DNA from: Salinimicrobium profundisediminis
Lineage (GTDB): Bacteria; Bacteroidota; Bacteroidia; Flavobacteriales; Flavobacteriaceae
Direction of reading: 5' to 3'
DNA length: 64,000 nt
Assembly: GCF_026241755.1 (NCBI RefSeq)
Contig: NZ_JAPJDA010000019.1
Location: forward strand, 1-64,000
This document shows, piece by piece, positions 1 through 8,468 of this stretch. The translations under genes were made by a program, and so were the position numbers. Each line of letters starts with the position of its first letter. Positions within the stretch are counted from its first letter, which is position 1. The notes under the pieces are model-generated. The model was not told where the DNA came from and made no database searches. It saw only the letters and a program-made list of their open reading frames with translations.

Positions 1-45
1 TTCTGCTCATAGCCTAAAAATAAGCAGCTATAACTTTTTATACAA

Positions 46-77
46 AAAAGAGGCTGCCTTTTCAGACAGCCTCTTTT
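46..77 (-). terminator. Intrinsic terminator after gldJ
   Basis: An 11-bp perfect stem (AAAAGAGGCTG with CAGCCTCTTTT) encloses a 10-base loop. A and T tracts flank it on both sides, so it can work in both directions. It lies about 20 bases past the gldJ stop codon. Confidence 0.85.
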
Positions 78-98
78 CATTAATATTTTGACTGAAGA

Positions 99-1781
99 TT
101 AATCTCTTGCGGTCTTGTTTTTATTTAAAGATTTTGAGCCTACACGAGACATCGCATTTCTAAACCCGATATAATCGGTTGCCATATCTTGTGGGAAATA
201 TCTTCTTTGAGCAGGATCTAACCAGTAAGCACGGTCTCTCCATGAACCTCCTTTATAAACCCTCACGTTGTCGTCTACTAAAGTTGTACGTCCTGTAGAC
301 TGATCATATTGAAGGCTTTGACCTCCCAGGCTGTCTACGCTGGCTGTATGAACCGGAGAGTTGTACATGCGTTTATTGGGATCTGCCGTGGCTTCATCTC
401 CAAAAGAGTCGTAGTACCTGCTGGAATTTCTGTCGCCATCTCTAAAGTTTCTCTGGTCACTTTCGTTGAAGTTGGTGCGCAGGTAAGTGTCTTCGGGTGT
501 GATTGGAACAGTTTTAATTTCTCCCGGAAGGTTTCTTGCTACTATTCTTCCATTGCTTAGAGTGTCATATTCTATTTCATCAACGCCTAAAACTTTCACA
601 GTTCCATCTTCGGTGATAGCGTGCTTTGTATACACGTTTCCGCGGTAGTAGTTAAAGTCGTTAAATTCGTCATCTACTATAGGGCGGTAAACGTCAGCAA
701 CCCACTCAGCCACGTTTCCGGCCATATCGTAAAGTCCGAAGTCATTTGGTTCGTAAGATTTTACTTCGGCAGTAATATCGGCACCATCATCGCTCCATCC
801 GGCAATTCCGCCGTAATCCCCATCTCCCTGCTTGAAGTTGGCCATTTGGTCACCACGTTTTCTGGCATCACCACTTCGGGTGTACTGGCTATCCCATGGA
901 TATTTTTTTCTTCCGCGGTAAACATTGTAATTTCTAATTCCCACAAGGGAAAGAGCTGCGTATTCCCATTCGGCTTCGGTAGGAAGACGATATTCTGGTA
1001 GCAACACTCCGTGTTTACGCTGTACGTAAAGGTTTTTTGCATCTGTCCCGTCGTCGGCGTTTCCTTCCACCTCAAAACGGTCCGCATTTTTACCACCCCT
1101 CAATATTTCTTCATCACCTCCATATACTTGATTAGGTGCGTTTAGATAAGTTTCTGTGCTAAAGCCCTGTCCGGGTTCAGCAGCAAAACGTGCGCCTTCA
1201 GCAGTATAACCCTGCTTTTCAAGACGCAGTTCGTTCACCCTGTCAGTTCTCCACTTACTAAATTCAACTGCCTGTATCCAGCTCACTCCCACTACAGGAT
1301 AGTTGGCGTATGCCGGGTGACGCAGGTAGTTATTGGTCATGGTTTCATTATAACCTAACCTGTTTCTCCATACAAGGGTATCGGGTAGGGCGCCATGATA
1401 AATATTTCTATATCTCTCTTCGCTTGGAGGGTATACCCTTTTAAGGTAATCGAGATATTCGAGGTACATTAGATTGGTCACTTCGGTCTCATCCATGTAA
1501 AAAGACTGAACGTGTTGTTGGGTGGGCGTGTTATTCCAGTCGTGCATCACATCATCCTGCACTCTTCCCATTGTAAAGGTTCCTCCTTCAACAAAGACGA
1601 GGCCTGGGCCTGCATCCTGCTCATCATAATCGGCATTGTAATTAAAACCACCCTCTTTGGAGTTGATGTCCCAACCCGTAGCCCGGGAGTTATCTTTGTA
1701 ATCCCTTGAGTTGTTACAGCTAAAAAGTCCAGCACTCAAAGCGATGGCAAAAAGAGCTTTTACAGCAACTTTATTTCTCAT
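99..1781 (-). CDS. gldJ: Gliding motility lipoprotein GldJ
   Basis: Outer-membrane-associated lipoprotein of the flavobacterial gliding machinery, also needed in that family for stable GldK and type IX secretion. The protein starts with a lipoprotein signal whose lipobox ends at Cys22 (LFSC). It then shows the formylglycine-generating-enzyme/SUMF1-like fold: VEGGTFTMG near residue 65, LPTEAEWEYAA near 265, DMAGNVAEW near 352, KGGSWRD near 507 and a C-terminal IGFRN. GldJ uses this fold structurally, and no sulfatase substrate is nearby. I chose the ATG at 1781; a GTG two codons upstream (1787) is also in frame. A TAnnTTTG box lies 52 bases upstream. The neighbour porV is divergent, and porU, which adjoins gldJ in F. 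johnsoniae, is missing. Length of about 560 residues is normal for the family. Confidence 0.95.
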   Translation of the reverse strand: MRNKVAVKALFAIALSAGLFSCNNSRDYKDNSRATGWDINSKEGGFNYNADYDEQDAGPGLVFVEGGTFTMGRVQDDVMHDWNNTPTQQHVQSFYMDETEVTNLMYLEYLDYLKRVYPPSEERYRNIYHGALPDTLVWRNRLGYNETMTNNYLRHPAYANYPVVGVSWIQAVEFSKWRTDRVNELRLEKQGYTAEGARFAAEPGQGFSTETYLNAPNQVYGGDEEILRGGKNADRFEVEGNADDGTDAKNLYVQRKHGVLLPEYRLPTEAEWEYAALSLVGIRNYNVYRGRKKYPWDSQYTRSGDARKRGDQMANFKQGDGDYGGIAGWSDDGADITAEVKSYEPNDFGLYDMAGNVAEWVADVYRPIVDDEFNDFNYYRGNVYTKHAITEDGTVKVLGVDEIEYDTLSNGRIVARNLPGEIKTVPITPEDTYLRTNFNESDQRNFRDGDRNSSRYYDSFGDEATADPNKRMYNSPVHTASVDSLGGQSLQYDQSTGRTTLVDDNVRVYKGGSWRDRAYWLDPAQRRYFPQDMATDYIGFRNAMSRVGSKSLNKNKTARD

Positions 1782-1832
1782 ATTCACATTATCTTTTATA
1801 GCAATTAAGGCTCTGCAATATAGTAATTAACG

Positions 1833-1840
1833 CAAAACTA
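1833..1840 (-). promoter_or_regulatory. Probable gldJ promoter -7 box
   Basis: The minus strand reads TAGTTTTG, an exact match to the Bacteroidota -7 consensus TAnnTTTG, 52 bases upstream of the gldJ ATG. No clear -33 TTTG is seen at the usual spacing, so this rests on the -7 box alone. Confidence 0.5.
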
Positions 1841-2175
1841 CCAAGATTATTTCAACTGAAACAGCATCCTGTAGTTTCCTGAAAATCTTTATGATAACGC
1901 ACCTTTTAGGTAATTATTTTATGGGCTGTAAAAACAGCTAATCAAACTTTGAGATGCATTAAGACGCAAAAGTAGTGGTTTTTTGATAACTTTTTTCTTT
2001 TCTTTAAGCTTGAGTTGAATTAGTTACAATTTAAAACTCTGTATTTTCGCTTATAACAGGTGTGATGGAAGAATTTAGAGTTGCTGCACAAGCTTCTGTT
2101 AAATTAAACGTTATAAGTAATATTATGGTAAAAGCAGAAATTCGGTTCGAATAATACATTCTAAAGGTTTTCAGG

Positions 2176-2183
2176 TATATTTG
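2176..2183 (+). promoter_or_regulatory. Probable porV promoter -7 box
   Basis: TATATTTG matches TAnnTTTG exactly and ends 18 bases before the porV ATG at 2202. It overlaps the upstream TTG (2181) that would otherwise be the longest-frame start, which argues that translation begins at 2202. Confidence 0.6.
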
Positions 2184-2201
2184 TTAATTATTAATAGTCT
2201 T

Positions 2202-3359
2202 ATGAAAAAAATTTCACTCTACACCTTTGCGGTGATTTTGCTCGTTGGTGGGAAATCTTTTGCTCAGGAAGAGCGTAACCGGGTGATCACCACGGCGGCT
2301 TCTACTTTAATGATAGCAGCCGATGCGCGTGCTGCAGGGTTGGGTGACCAGGGGGTGGCAACTTCTGCCGATGCCTACTCGCAACAGTGGAATCCGGCAA
2401 AATATGTTTTTGTGGAAAGTAAGCAAGGCCTGGGGGTGAATTATACTCCTTATTTGAGTGAGCTTGTAAATGATATCTTTCTTGGGAATGTTACCTATTA
2501 TAACCGAATAAGTGATAGAAGCGCCTTTGGAGCAAGTTTAAAGTATTTTAGCATGGGGAACATTGAGGCCCGTGACTATCCTGATGAAGTTGCGAGGATT
2601 CTCAGTCCGAATGAATTTACGCTCGACCTTTCATATGCCCTTAAGTTAAGTGATCATTTTTCTATGGCTGTGGCGGGAAGATTCCTTCGCTCCGATCTTA
2701 AGATTGCAGAACTTGATCCCGATGCCAGTGCGGCAAATACCTTTGGTGTAGATGTCTCAGCTTTTTACCAAAGTGACCGCATCACATTTACCCAGTTTGA
2801 CGGTCGCTGGAGAGCGGGTGTCAATATTGCGAACATAGGTCCTAAAATAAAATATGATGCTGGGGGGCAGGAAAACTTTATCCCCACAAATTTAAAACTT
2901 GGTGGTGGTTTTGATTTTATCCTTGATAATTCTAACCGGATAGGAACTTACCTCGAATTCAATAAGCTCCTGGTGCCTACCCCTAAAGATTTTGACAATG
3001 ACGGCGACAGGGATGCCGAAGATATTCAGGAATACAACTCTATAGGTGCTATTGAAGGAATTTTTAAATCTTTTGGAGATGCGCCCGATGGTTTTAGTGA
3101 AGAACTTAAGGAGGTTACTTATGCAATAGGGGCCGAGTATGTATATGAGGAAGTGTTTTCCCTTAGAACAGGATATTTCCATGAAAGCCCGGAAAAAGGT
3201 TCACGGGAATTTATTTCTTTTGGTGCCGGTTTTAGACATAATATTGTAGATATTGATCTTTCTTACCTCTTTTCAACTTCCGAAGTAGTGAGTCCGTTAG
3301 AAGGGACCTTGAGATTTGGGTTGACCTTTAACTTTGGAGAACAATACGCTCAATATTAG
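2202..3359 (+). CDS. porV: Type IX secretion outer membrane protein PorV (LptO)
   Basis: FadL-like beta-barrel of the outer membrane. In T9SS it picks up secreted proteins from the translocon and delivers them to the PorU sortase attachment complex. The 385-residue product has a signal peptide (about 20 residues, ending KSFAQ). The mature part begins with the family pattern VITTAASTLMIAADARAAG followed by GDQGVATSADAYSQQWNP. The C-terminus is a beta strand rich in aromatics (LRFGLTFNFGEQY). I start at ATG 2202 because the promoter box overlaps the upstream TTG at 2181. Downstream cdd-pdhA-pdhC-M28 matches the usual flavobacterial order, but porU is absent upstream. Confidence 0.95.
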   Translation: MKKISLYTFAVILLVGGKSFAQEERNRVITTAASTLMIAADARAAGLGDQGVATSADAYSQQWNPAKYVFVESKQGLGVNYTPYLSELVNDIFLGNVTYYNRISDRSAFGASLKYFSMGNIEARDYPDEVARILSPNEFTLDLSYALKLSDHFSMAVAGRFLRSDLKIAELDPDASAANTFGVDVSAFYQSDRITFTQFDGRWRAGVNIANIGPKIKYDAGGQENFIPTNLKLGGGFDFILDNSNRIGTYLEFNKLLVPTPKDFDNDGDRDAEDIQEYNSIGAIEGIFKSFGDAPDGFSEELKEVTYAIGAEYVYEEVFSLRTGYFHESPEKGSREFISFGAGFRHNIVDIDLSYLFSTSEVVSPLEGTLRFGLTFNFGEQYAQY

Positions 3360-3398
3360 TAGTAAGATTAAATTTCTGGTATTCTTTTGATTATTACC

Positions 3399-3406
3399 TA
3401 ACTTTG
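3399..3406 (+). promoter_or_regulatory. Promoter-like box upstream of cdd
   Basis: TAACTTTG is an exact TAnnTTTG match 75 bases before cdd. The strong terminator hairpin at 3432-3464 lies between it and the gene, so transcripts from here would meet that hairpin first. No clear -33 box. Confidence 0.4.
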
Positions 3407-3431
3407 TGCCTCAAAACGAGGAAATAACAAG

Positions 3432-3464
3432 CTCCCGGACTATTTTAGTTACGGGAGATTTTTT
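3432..3464 (+). terminator. Intrinsic terminator after porV / before cdd
   Basis: CTCCCG pairs with CGGGAG, extended inward by GACT/AGTT with one bulged A, and is followed by six T. It lies 73 bases past the porV stop and 18 bases before cdd. It most likely ends porV mRNA, but because a promoter-like box precedes it, it could also act as an attenuator for cdd. Confidence 0.8.
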
Positions 3465-3481
3465 CTAGATAAAGAACAGGA

Positions 3482-3964
3482 ATGAAAAAAATAACAATAA
3501 GTGCCGACCTTGTAGTCTACGAAAATAACGCTGAATTGCCCGATGATGTACAAAAACTGATGCAGGAGGCGATTGATGCAAGGGAGAAATCCTACTCTCC
3601 ATATTCACAATTTAAAGTAGGAGCCGCGATTCTTCTTGAAAATGGGGAAGTGGTAACCGGAAGTAATCAGGAAAATGCCTCCTATCCGGCGGGTTTATGT
3701 GCCGAAAGAACTGCAATCTTTTATGCAGGCGCAAAATACCCAAACACCAGGATCTTAAAAATGGCTTTAACGGCGCGATCTGAGAAGCAGGAAGTCGCTG
3801 TTCCCACCCCGCCCTGCGGGTCGTGCAGGCAGGCTATTGCCGAGTATGAAGTAAAGCAGGATCAGCCTATCGAGATCTTCTTTATGGGAGAGAAAGGCAA
3901 GGTGGTAAAGGCGCAATCTGTGTCCGATCTTTTGCCGCTCATATTTGACAGTACATACCTATAA
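3482..3964 (+). CDS. cdd: Cytidine deaminase
   Basis: Zinc enzyme of pyrimidine salvage that deaminates cytidine and deoxycytidine to uridine and deoxyuridine in the cytoplasm. The 160-residue product has the complete active site: Cys73-Ala-Glu75 (CAERTAIF) and PCGSCRQ with Cys112 and Cys115 as zinc ligands. SPYSQFKVGAAI at about 39-50 is the N-terminal substrate region. The roughly 30-residue N-terminal extension is usual in flavobacterial homologues. It sits between porV and pdhA with its own spacing on both sides, so it may be transcribed separately. Confidence 0.95.
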   Translation: MKKITISADLVVYENNAELPDDVQKLMQEAIDAREKSYSPYSQFKVGAAILLENGEVVTGSNQENASYPAGLCAERTAIFYAGAKYPNTRILKMALTARSEKQEVAVPTPPCGSCRQAIAEYEVKQDQPIEIFFMGEKGKVVKAQSVSDLLPLIFDSTYL

Positions 3965-4016
3965 CGTTTTCGCGCTTTTTCAATAGGAAACTGTTTTTAG
4001 TTCCTTTTGAAAATAG

Positions 4017-4024
4017 TATTTTTG
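4017..4024 (+). promoter_or_regulatory. Probable pdhA-pdhC promoter -7 box
   Basis: TATTTTTG is an exact TAnnTTTG match 48 bases before the pdhA ATG. No clear -33 TTTG at the canonical distance. Confidence 0.55.
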
Positions 4025-4072
4025 TGTTTCGCTTGGCGCAAGCATCGCTTAGCCTAAAAAATAAGTAGTTAA

Positions 4073-5071
4073 ATGAAGAAAATAACAAAAGCCACTTACA
4101 TAAAGTGGTATGAGGACATGCTGTTTTGGCGGAAGTTTGAAGACAAACTGGCTCAAGTGTATATTCAGCAAAAGGTAAGAGGTTTCTTGCACCTTTACAA
4201 CGGGCAGGAAGCAATACTTGCAGGTGCATTGCACGTAATGGATTTGTCAAAAGACAAAATGATCACTGCCTATAGAAACCACGTGCAGCCAATTGGGATG
4301 GGTGTGGATCCAAGAAGGGTGATGGCCGAGTTGTATGGAAAGAAAACCGGTACCTCTCACGGTATGGGTGGTTCCATGCATATTTTCTCAAAAGAGCACC
4401 GCTTTTATGGTGGGCATGGTATTGTTGGAGGTCAAATTCCTCTTGGTGCCGGTCTTGCCTTTGCAGATAAATATTTTAAAAGAGACGCAGTAACCTTAAC
4501 CTTTCTTGGTGATGGTGCTGCAAGACAGGGTTCCCTTCATGAAACTTTCACCATGGCTGTGAAATGGAACCTGCCTGTGGTTTTCTGTGTAGAGAACAAC
4601 GGGTATGCGATGGGTACCTCGGTGGCACGTACTTCAAAAAGTACAGAGATCTGGAAGCTGGGTCTTGGATATGACATGCCATGTGGGCCTGTTGATGCAA
4701 TGAATCCAGAAAAGGTAGCCGAAGCTCTTGACGAAGCTATTAAAAGAGCACGTAAAGGTGAAGGTCCAACCTTCCTTGAATTGAAAACGTATCGCTATCG
4801 TGGTCACTCTATGAGTGATGCACAGCAATACCGTACCAAAGAGGAGGTAGCCGAGTACCAAAAAATTGATCCTATTACCCAGGTGAAGGATATCATCAAA
4901 GAGAACAAGTACGCTACAGATAAAGAAATCAAGGCTATAGACAAGAAAGTTAAAGACCTGGTTGCTGAATGTGAGAAGTTTGCTGAAGAATCTGATTTTC
5001 CAGATGTGCAGCAGTTGTATGATGTAGTCTACGAACAAAAGGATTATCCGTTTTTACCCCATAAACTATAA
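4073..5071 (+). CDS. pdhA: Pyruvate dehydrogenase E1 component, alpha subunit
   Basis: Thiamine-diphosphate subunit of the pyruvate dehydrogenase complex, which oxidatively decarboxylates pyruvate and passes the acetyl group to E2. The 332-residue protein shows HGMGGSMH (about 96-103) and the ThDP motif GDG at 146-148 ending in NN at 175-176. The phosphorylation-loop region is RYRGHSMSD. It is followed after six bases by pdhC. The beta subunit (pdhB) and E3 are not in the window; a split location for pdhB is common in flavobacteria. The only close promoter box is at 4017. Confidence 0.95.
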   Translation: MKKITKATYIKWYEDMLFWRKFEDKLAQVYIQQKVRGFLHLYNGQEAILAGALHVMDLSKDKMITAYRNHVQPIGMGVDPRRVMAELYGKKTGTSHGMGGSMHIFSKEHRFYGGHGIVGGQIPLGAGLAFADKYFKRDAVTLTFLGDGAARQGSLHETFTMAVKWNLPVVFCVENNGYAMGTSVARTSKSTEIWKLGLGYDMPCGPVDAMNPEKVAEALDEAIKRARKGEGPTFLELKTYRYRGHSMSDAQQYRTKEEVAEYQKIDPITQVKDIIKENKYATDKEIKAIDKKVKDLVAECEKFAEESDFPDVQQLYDVVYEQKDYPFLPHKL

Positions 5072-5077
5072 AGAATT

Positions 5078-6730
5078 ATGGCTGAAGTAATTAAAATGCC
5101 GCGCCTTAGCGACACCATGGAAGAAGGTGTTGTTGCTAAGTGGCTAAAACAAAAAGGTGACAAAATTGAAGAAGGGGATATTCTTGCCGAAATCGAAACC
5201 GATAAGGCAACTATGGAATTTGAATCTTTCTACGAAGGTACCTTATTGCATATAGGAATTGAAGAAGGAGAAACTGCCCCTGTAGATACCCTACTGGCAA
5301 TAGTAGGAGAAGAAGGAGAGGATATTTCCTCACTTTTGGATGGGAAAGCAGATGCTCCTAAAGAAGATTCAAAATCTGAAACTGAAGAAAAACCTGAAGC
5401 TTCATCTGATTCAGATTCTTCTGAAGATGATGCTGAAGGAGGTGAAATTCCTGAAGGTGTAGAAGTAGTGAGAATGCCACGCCTTAGTGACACTATGGAA
5501 GAGGGAACAGTTGCTTCCTGGATCAAGAAAGAAGGAGATGAGGTTGAGGAAGGAGATATCCTTGCCGAAATTGAAACCGATAAAGCAACTATGGAGTTTG
5601 AATCTTTCTATTCCGGTACTTTATTGTACGTAGGGATTCAGGAAGGAGAAACTGCACCTGTAGATGCTGTTCTGGCTATTATTGGCCCAAAAGGAACAGA
5701 TGTTTCATCAATAGTTAAGTCGGGAGGGGCATCAAAACCTGCAGCTTCAAAAAGCACCGAAGAGAAAAAAGAAGAAAAGCCCGAAGCTTCTAAAGAGACT
5801 TCGCAAGAGGCTACAGCTTCAGATGGAAGTAGAATTTTCGCTTCGCCGCTTGCCAAAAAGATGGCCGATGATCTTGGTATCGATCTTTCTCAGGTAAAAG
5901 GTTCCGGAGAGAACAATCGTATTGTCAAAAAAGACATCGAGAATTATAAAACTTCAGGAAAAGCTGCCGAGGCAAAACCTGCTGCTGCGGCACAGCCTCT
6001 ACAACAGGCACAGCCGTCTCAGGTACAGGCTTACACTCCGGCCGGGGAAGAAAGTTTTGAAGAGGTGAAGAATTCTCAAATGCGCAAAACTATTGCGAAG
6101 AGACTTGCCGAATCTAAATATAACGCACCGCACTACTACCTAACTATTGAAGTAGATATGGCTAGTGCTATGGCTAACCGCAAACAGATCAATGAGATCC
6201 CAGACGTGAAGGTTTCCTTTAACGACCTGGTGATCAAAGCATCGGCGATGGCTTTGAGAAAACACCCAAAAGTGAATTCTCAATGGACAGGAGATACTAC
6301 TAAAATTGCGAAACACATCCATATGGGAGTTGCGGTAGCGGTTGAAGAAGGACTCGTTGTTCCGGTATTGAAATATGCAGATCAAATGTCGCTAACTCAA
6401 ATTGGCGGACAGGTAAGAGAACTTGCAGGTAAAGCTCGTAACAAGAAGTTGCAGCCCCAGGAAATGGAAGGCAGTACTTTTACGGTTTCTAATCTTGGAA
6501 TGTTCGGGATCACAGAATTTACCAGCATCATTAATCAGCCTAATTCCGCTATACTTTCAGTAGGAGCTATTGTTGAGAAGCCGGTAGTGAGAAATGGGCA
6601 AATTGTGGTAGGAAATACCATGAAGCTTACTCTTGCCTGCGATCACCGTACGGTAGATGGTGCAACCGGGGCTCAGTTCCTGGAAACACTTAAGACCTAT
6701 ATTGAAAATCCTGTGACCATGTTGGCCTAA
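5078..6730 (+). CDS. pdhC: Pyruvate dehydrogenase E2, dihydrolipoamide acetyltransferase
   Basis: Core of the pyruvate dehydrogenase complex, transferring acetyl from lipoyl-lysine to CoA. Domains in order: two nearly identical lipoyl domains (about 1-83 and 127-210), each with EIETDKATMEFESF and lipoyl lysines Lys43 and Lys169. These are joined by acidic Glu/Asp/Ser linkers. A peripheral subunit-binding domain follows (ASPLAKKMADDLGIDL, about 252-290), then an Ala/Pro/Gln linker, then the catalytic domain ending with CDHRTVDGATGAQF (catalytic His and Asp). At 550 residues it is typical of the two-lipoyl-domain form. It forms an operon with pdhA and ends at a strong terminator. Confidence 0.95.
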   Translation: MAEVIKMPRLSDTMEEGVVAKWLKQKGDKIEEGDILAEIETDKATMEFESFYEGTLLHIGIEEGETAPVDTLLAIVGEEGEDISSLLDGKADAPKEDSKSETEEKPEASSDSDSSEDDAEGGEIPEGVEVVRMPRLSDTMEEGTVASWIKKEGDEVEEGDILAEIETDKATMEFESFYSGTLLYVGIQEGETAPVDAVLAIIGPKGTDVSSIVKSGGASKPAASKSTEEKKEEKPEASKETSQEATASDGSRIFASPLAKKMADDLGIDLSQVKGSGENNRIVKKDIENYKTSGKAAEAKPAAAAQPLQQAQPSQVQAYTPAGEESFEEVKNSQMRKTIAKRLAESKYNAPHYYLTIEVDMASAMANRKQINEIPDVKVSFNDLVIKASAMALRKHPKVNSQWTGDTTKIAKHIHMGVAVAVEEGLVVPVLKYADQMSLTQIGGQVRELAGKARNKKLQPQEMEGSTFTVSNLGMFGITEFTSIINQPNSAILSVGAIVEKPVVRNGQIVVGNTMKLTLACDHRTVDGATGAQFLETLKTYIENPVTMLA

Positions 6731-6752
6731 GGAGATTTACAGACTAATAACG

Positions 6753-6781
6753 AAAAATCCCGCTTCTCGCGGGATTTTTTT
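6753..6781 (+). terminator. Intrinsic terminator after pdhC
   Basis: AAAAATCCCGC pairs with GCGGGATTTTT around a 5-base loop (TTCTC), followed by a T tract. It ends the pdhA-pdhC transcript and abuts the promoter-like box of the next gene. Confidence 0.9.
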
Positions 6782-6793
6782 ATCTTTAGCCGC

Positions 6794-7786
6794 ATGAGAA
6801 AATTCACCCTTACCGGTCTTGCAGCTGCAGGCTTTTTAGTTTTTACAGCCTGCGGGCAATCCAAACAAGTGGCTACTGAGACAGCCGCTGTTTCTTTTCA
6901 AAAAGAGAGTGTCAAAAATGCCATTTTAGAAGAGGATATTTCTTCAGCCTTAAAATATCTTTCTTCCGATGAACTTCAGGGAAGATCAACGGGTACAGAT
7001 GGTATAGAGAAAGCTGCTCAATATATAGAGAACGTGTTCAAAGAGCAGGGCGTAAAACCCTTTTTTGACACCTATAGAGATACCTTTGAGGTAAAAGGTT
7101 TGACAGGATATAATCTTGTAGGCCTTGTTGAGGGAACAGACCCTCAGTTAAAAGATCAATACATAATTGTGGGCGCGCATTACGATCATGTGGGACATGC
7201 CAAGCCTTTTGAAGGCGATTCCCTGGCCAATGGTGCCAATGACAATGCTTCGGGAACTACAGCGGTTTTGGAGCTGGCTAAATTCTTTGCTGAAAATCCG
7301 CCGAAAAGGAGCATGCTTTTCAGCCTTTTTTCTGCGGAAGAATTGGGGTTGGTAGGAGCTGCCGAATTAGCAAAAGAATTCAGAGCTGAAGGAATTGACC
7401 TCTACACCATGTTCAATATTGAAATGATTGGGGTGCCAATGAAGGGTAGAGATTACCTGGCGTACCTCACCGGATATGAAAATTCCAATTTAGCCGAAAA
7501 ATTCAATGAATATTCTGAAGCCCAGGTGCTGGGATTTCTGCCTGAAGCCAAGCAGTACAGTCTTTTCCAAAGAAGTGACAATTATCCCTTTTTTAAGGAA
7601 TTCAATGTGCCGGCACAAACCATCTCAACTTTCGACTTTACAAATTTTCCCTATTACCATCATGTAAAAGATGAATTTGAAGAAATGGATGTAGCTCATA
7701 TGGAAAACCTCATTGAAACCATAATTCCGGGAATTGCCGGTATGGCAAATAGCACCCAAAAAGAAATAAAACTTAAGGAGCAATGA
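6794..7786 (+). CDS. M28 family metallopeptidase lipoprotein
   Basis: Predicted cell-envelope aminopeptidase or carboxypeptidase of the M28 family. A lipoprotein signal ends at Cys20 (LVFTAC). Co-catalytic zinc residues are visible: His129 and Asp131 in GAHYDHVG, Asp150 in ANGANDNASG, Glu182-Glu183 in FSAEELGL, and a late His in PYYHHVKDE. The exact substrate cannot be told. A TATCTTTA box (one base off TAnnTTTG) at 6781-6788 ends only five bases before the ATG, implying a leaderless or nearly leaderless mRNA. It overlaps the next gene by four bases (ATGA) and heads a five-gene operon. A copy of the dispersed palindrome lies in codons 40-45. Confidence 0.9.
   Translation: MRKFTLTGLAAAGFLVFTACGQSKQVATETAAVSFQKESVKNAILEEDISSALKYLSSDELQGRSTGTDGIEKAAQYIENVFKEQGVKPFFDTYRDTFEVKGLTGYNLVGLVEGTDPQLKDQYIIVGAHYDHVGHAKPFEGDSLANGANDNASGTTAVLELAKFFAENPPKRSMLFSLFSAEELGLVGAAELAKEFRAEGIDLYTMFNIEMIGVPMKGRDYLAYLTGYENSNLAEKFNEYSEAQVLGFLPEAKQYSLFQRSDNYPFFKEFNVPAQTISTFDFTNFPYYHHVKDEFEEMDVAHMENLIETIIPGIAGMANSTQKEIKLKEQ
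6913..6929. repeat. Dispersed palindrome copy 1 (one mismatch)
   Basis: CAAAAATGCCATTTTAG differs from CAAAAATGNCATTTTTG at one position. It lies in the M28 peptidase gene, encoding KNAIL, with the first C in the third codon position. Confidence 0.7.
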
Positions 7787-8463
7787 AAAAGATTGTGATC
7801 ACCGGTACCAGCCGGGGGATAGGTTTAGAACTTGTAAAGATCCTGGCCCAGGCCGGGCATAAAGTACTTGCATTATCCCGAAATCAGGATGCTGTTAAGA
7901 AACTGGATCTTGAAAATGTGCATTTCTTTGAATTTGATATTACCAGTGAAGAAGACCTTCAGAAAGCTTCAGATTTTGTGAAGGAGCAATGGGGCGGCGT
8001 AGACATCCTGATAAATAATGCAGGTGCCATTATAAATAAACCTTTTGAAGAAATAACCTCCGAAGAGTTTGAAAGCGTGTACAAGGTGAATGTTTTTGGG
8101 GTTGCCGCTCTTACCAGAAAATTGTTGCCTTTAATAAGTAAAGAAGGGCATGTAGTTACCGTGAGCAGTATGGGCGGAGTGCAGGGTAGTATGAAATTTC
8201 CGGGTCTTTCGGCATATAGCTCGAGTAAAGGTGCAGTAATAACACTCACAGAACTCCTTGCTGAAGAATATAAAGAAAGCGGCCCCGCATTTAACGTACT
8301 TGCTTTGGGTGCGGTACAAACGGAAATGCTCCAGGAGGCTTTTCCAGGTTATAAGACACCTCTGCAACCCGCTGAGATGGCCCGGTACATCGCCGATTTC
8401 TCTCTTACCGGGAATAAATTTTACAACGGTAAGTTGTTACAGGTTTCCAGTAGTACACCATAA
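7783..8463 (+). CDS. SDR family oxidoreductase
   Basis: Short-chain dehydrogenase/reductase, NAD(P)-dependent, cytoplasmic. The 226-residue protein has the classical fold markers: TGTSRGIG at residues 7-14 (nucleotide binding), NNAG at 78-81, Ser128/Ser129, and the catalytic Tyr145 and Lys149 (YSSSK). The substrate is not predictable from sequence. Start overlaps the M28 peptidase stop by four bases, which indicates translational coupling. The SprT-like gene follows after five bases. Confidence 0.9.
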   Translation: MKKIVITGTSRGIGLELVKILAQAGHKVLALSRNQDAVKKLDLENVHFFEFDITSEEDLQKASDFVKEQWGGVDILINNAGAIINKPFEEITSEEFESVYKVNVFGVAALTRKLLPLISKEGHVVTVSSMGGVQGSMKFPGLSAYSSSKGAVITLTELLAEEYKESGPAFNVLALGAVQTEMLQEAFPGYKTPLQPAEMARYIADFSLTGNKFYNGKLLQVSSSTP

Positions 8464-8468
8464 CAGGA

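Larger units (their letters stand above)
1782..2201. other. Divergent gldJ-porV intergenic region, no gene
   Basis: About 420 bases hold no convincing gene. On the minus strand there are two exact TAnnTTTG boxes (1833-1840 and 1967-1974). On the plus strand there is a near match, TATTTTCG, at 2042-2049 and an exact one at 2176-2183. A 29-codon open frame (2065-2154) follows the near match but has no recognisable similarity. The region occupies the place where porU is expected. Confidence 0.7.

Noticed and set aside
2065-2154. 29-codon frame between gldJ and porV
   Set aside because: It follows a promoter-like box and could be a small gene or porU relic, but has no recognisable similarity, no clear ribosome binding site and no coding signal beyond length. 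Kept only as a note in the porU finding.
5078-5720. Direct repeat in pdhC
   Set aside because: The two near-identical blocks are the paired lipoyl domains normal for this enzyme.
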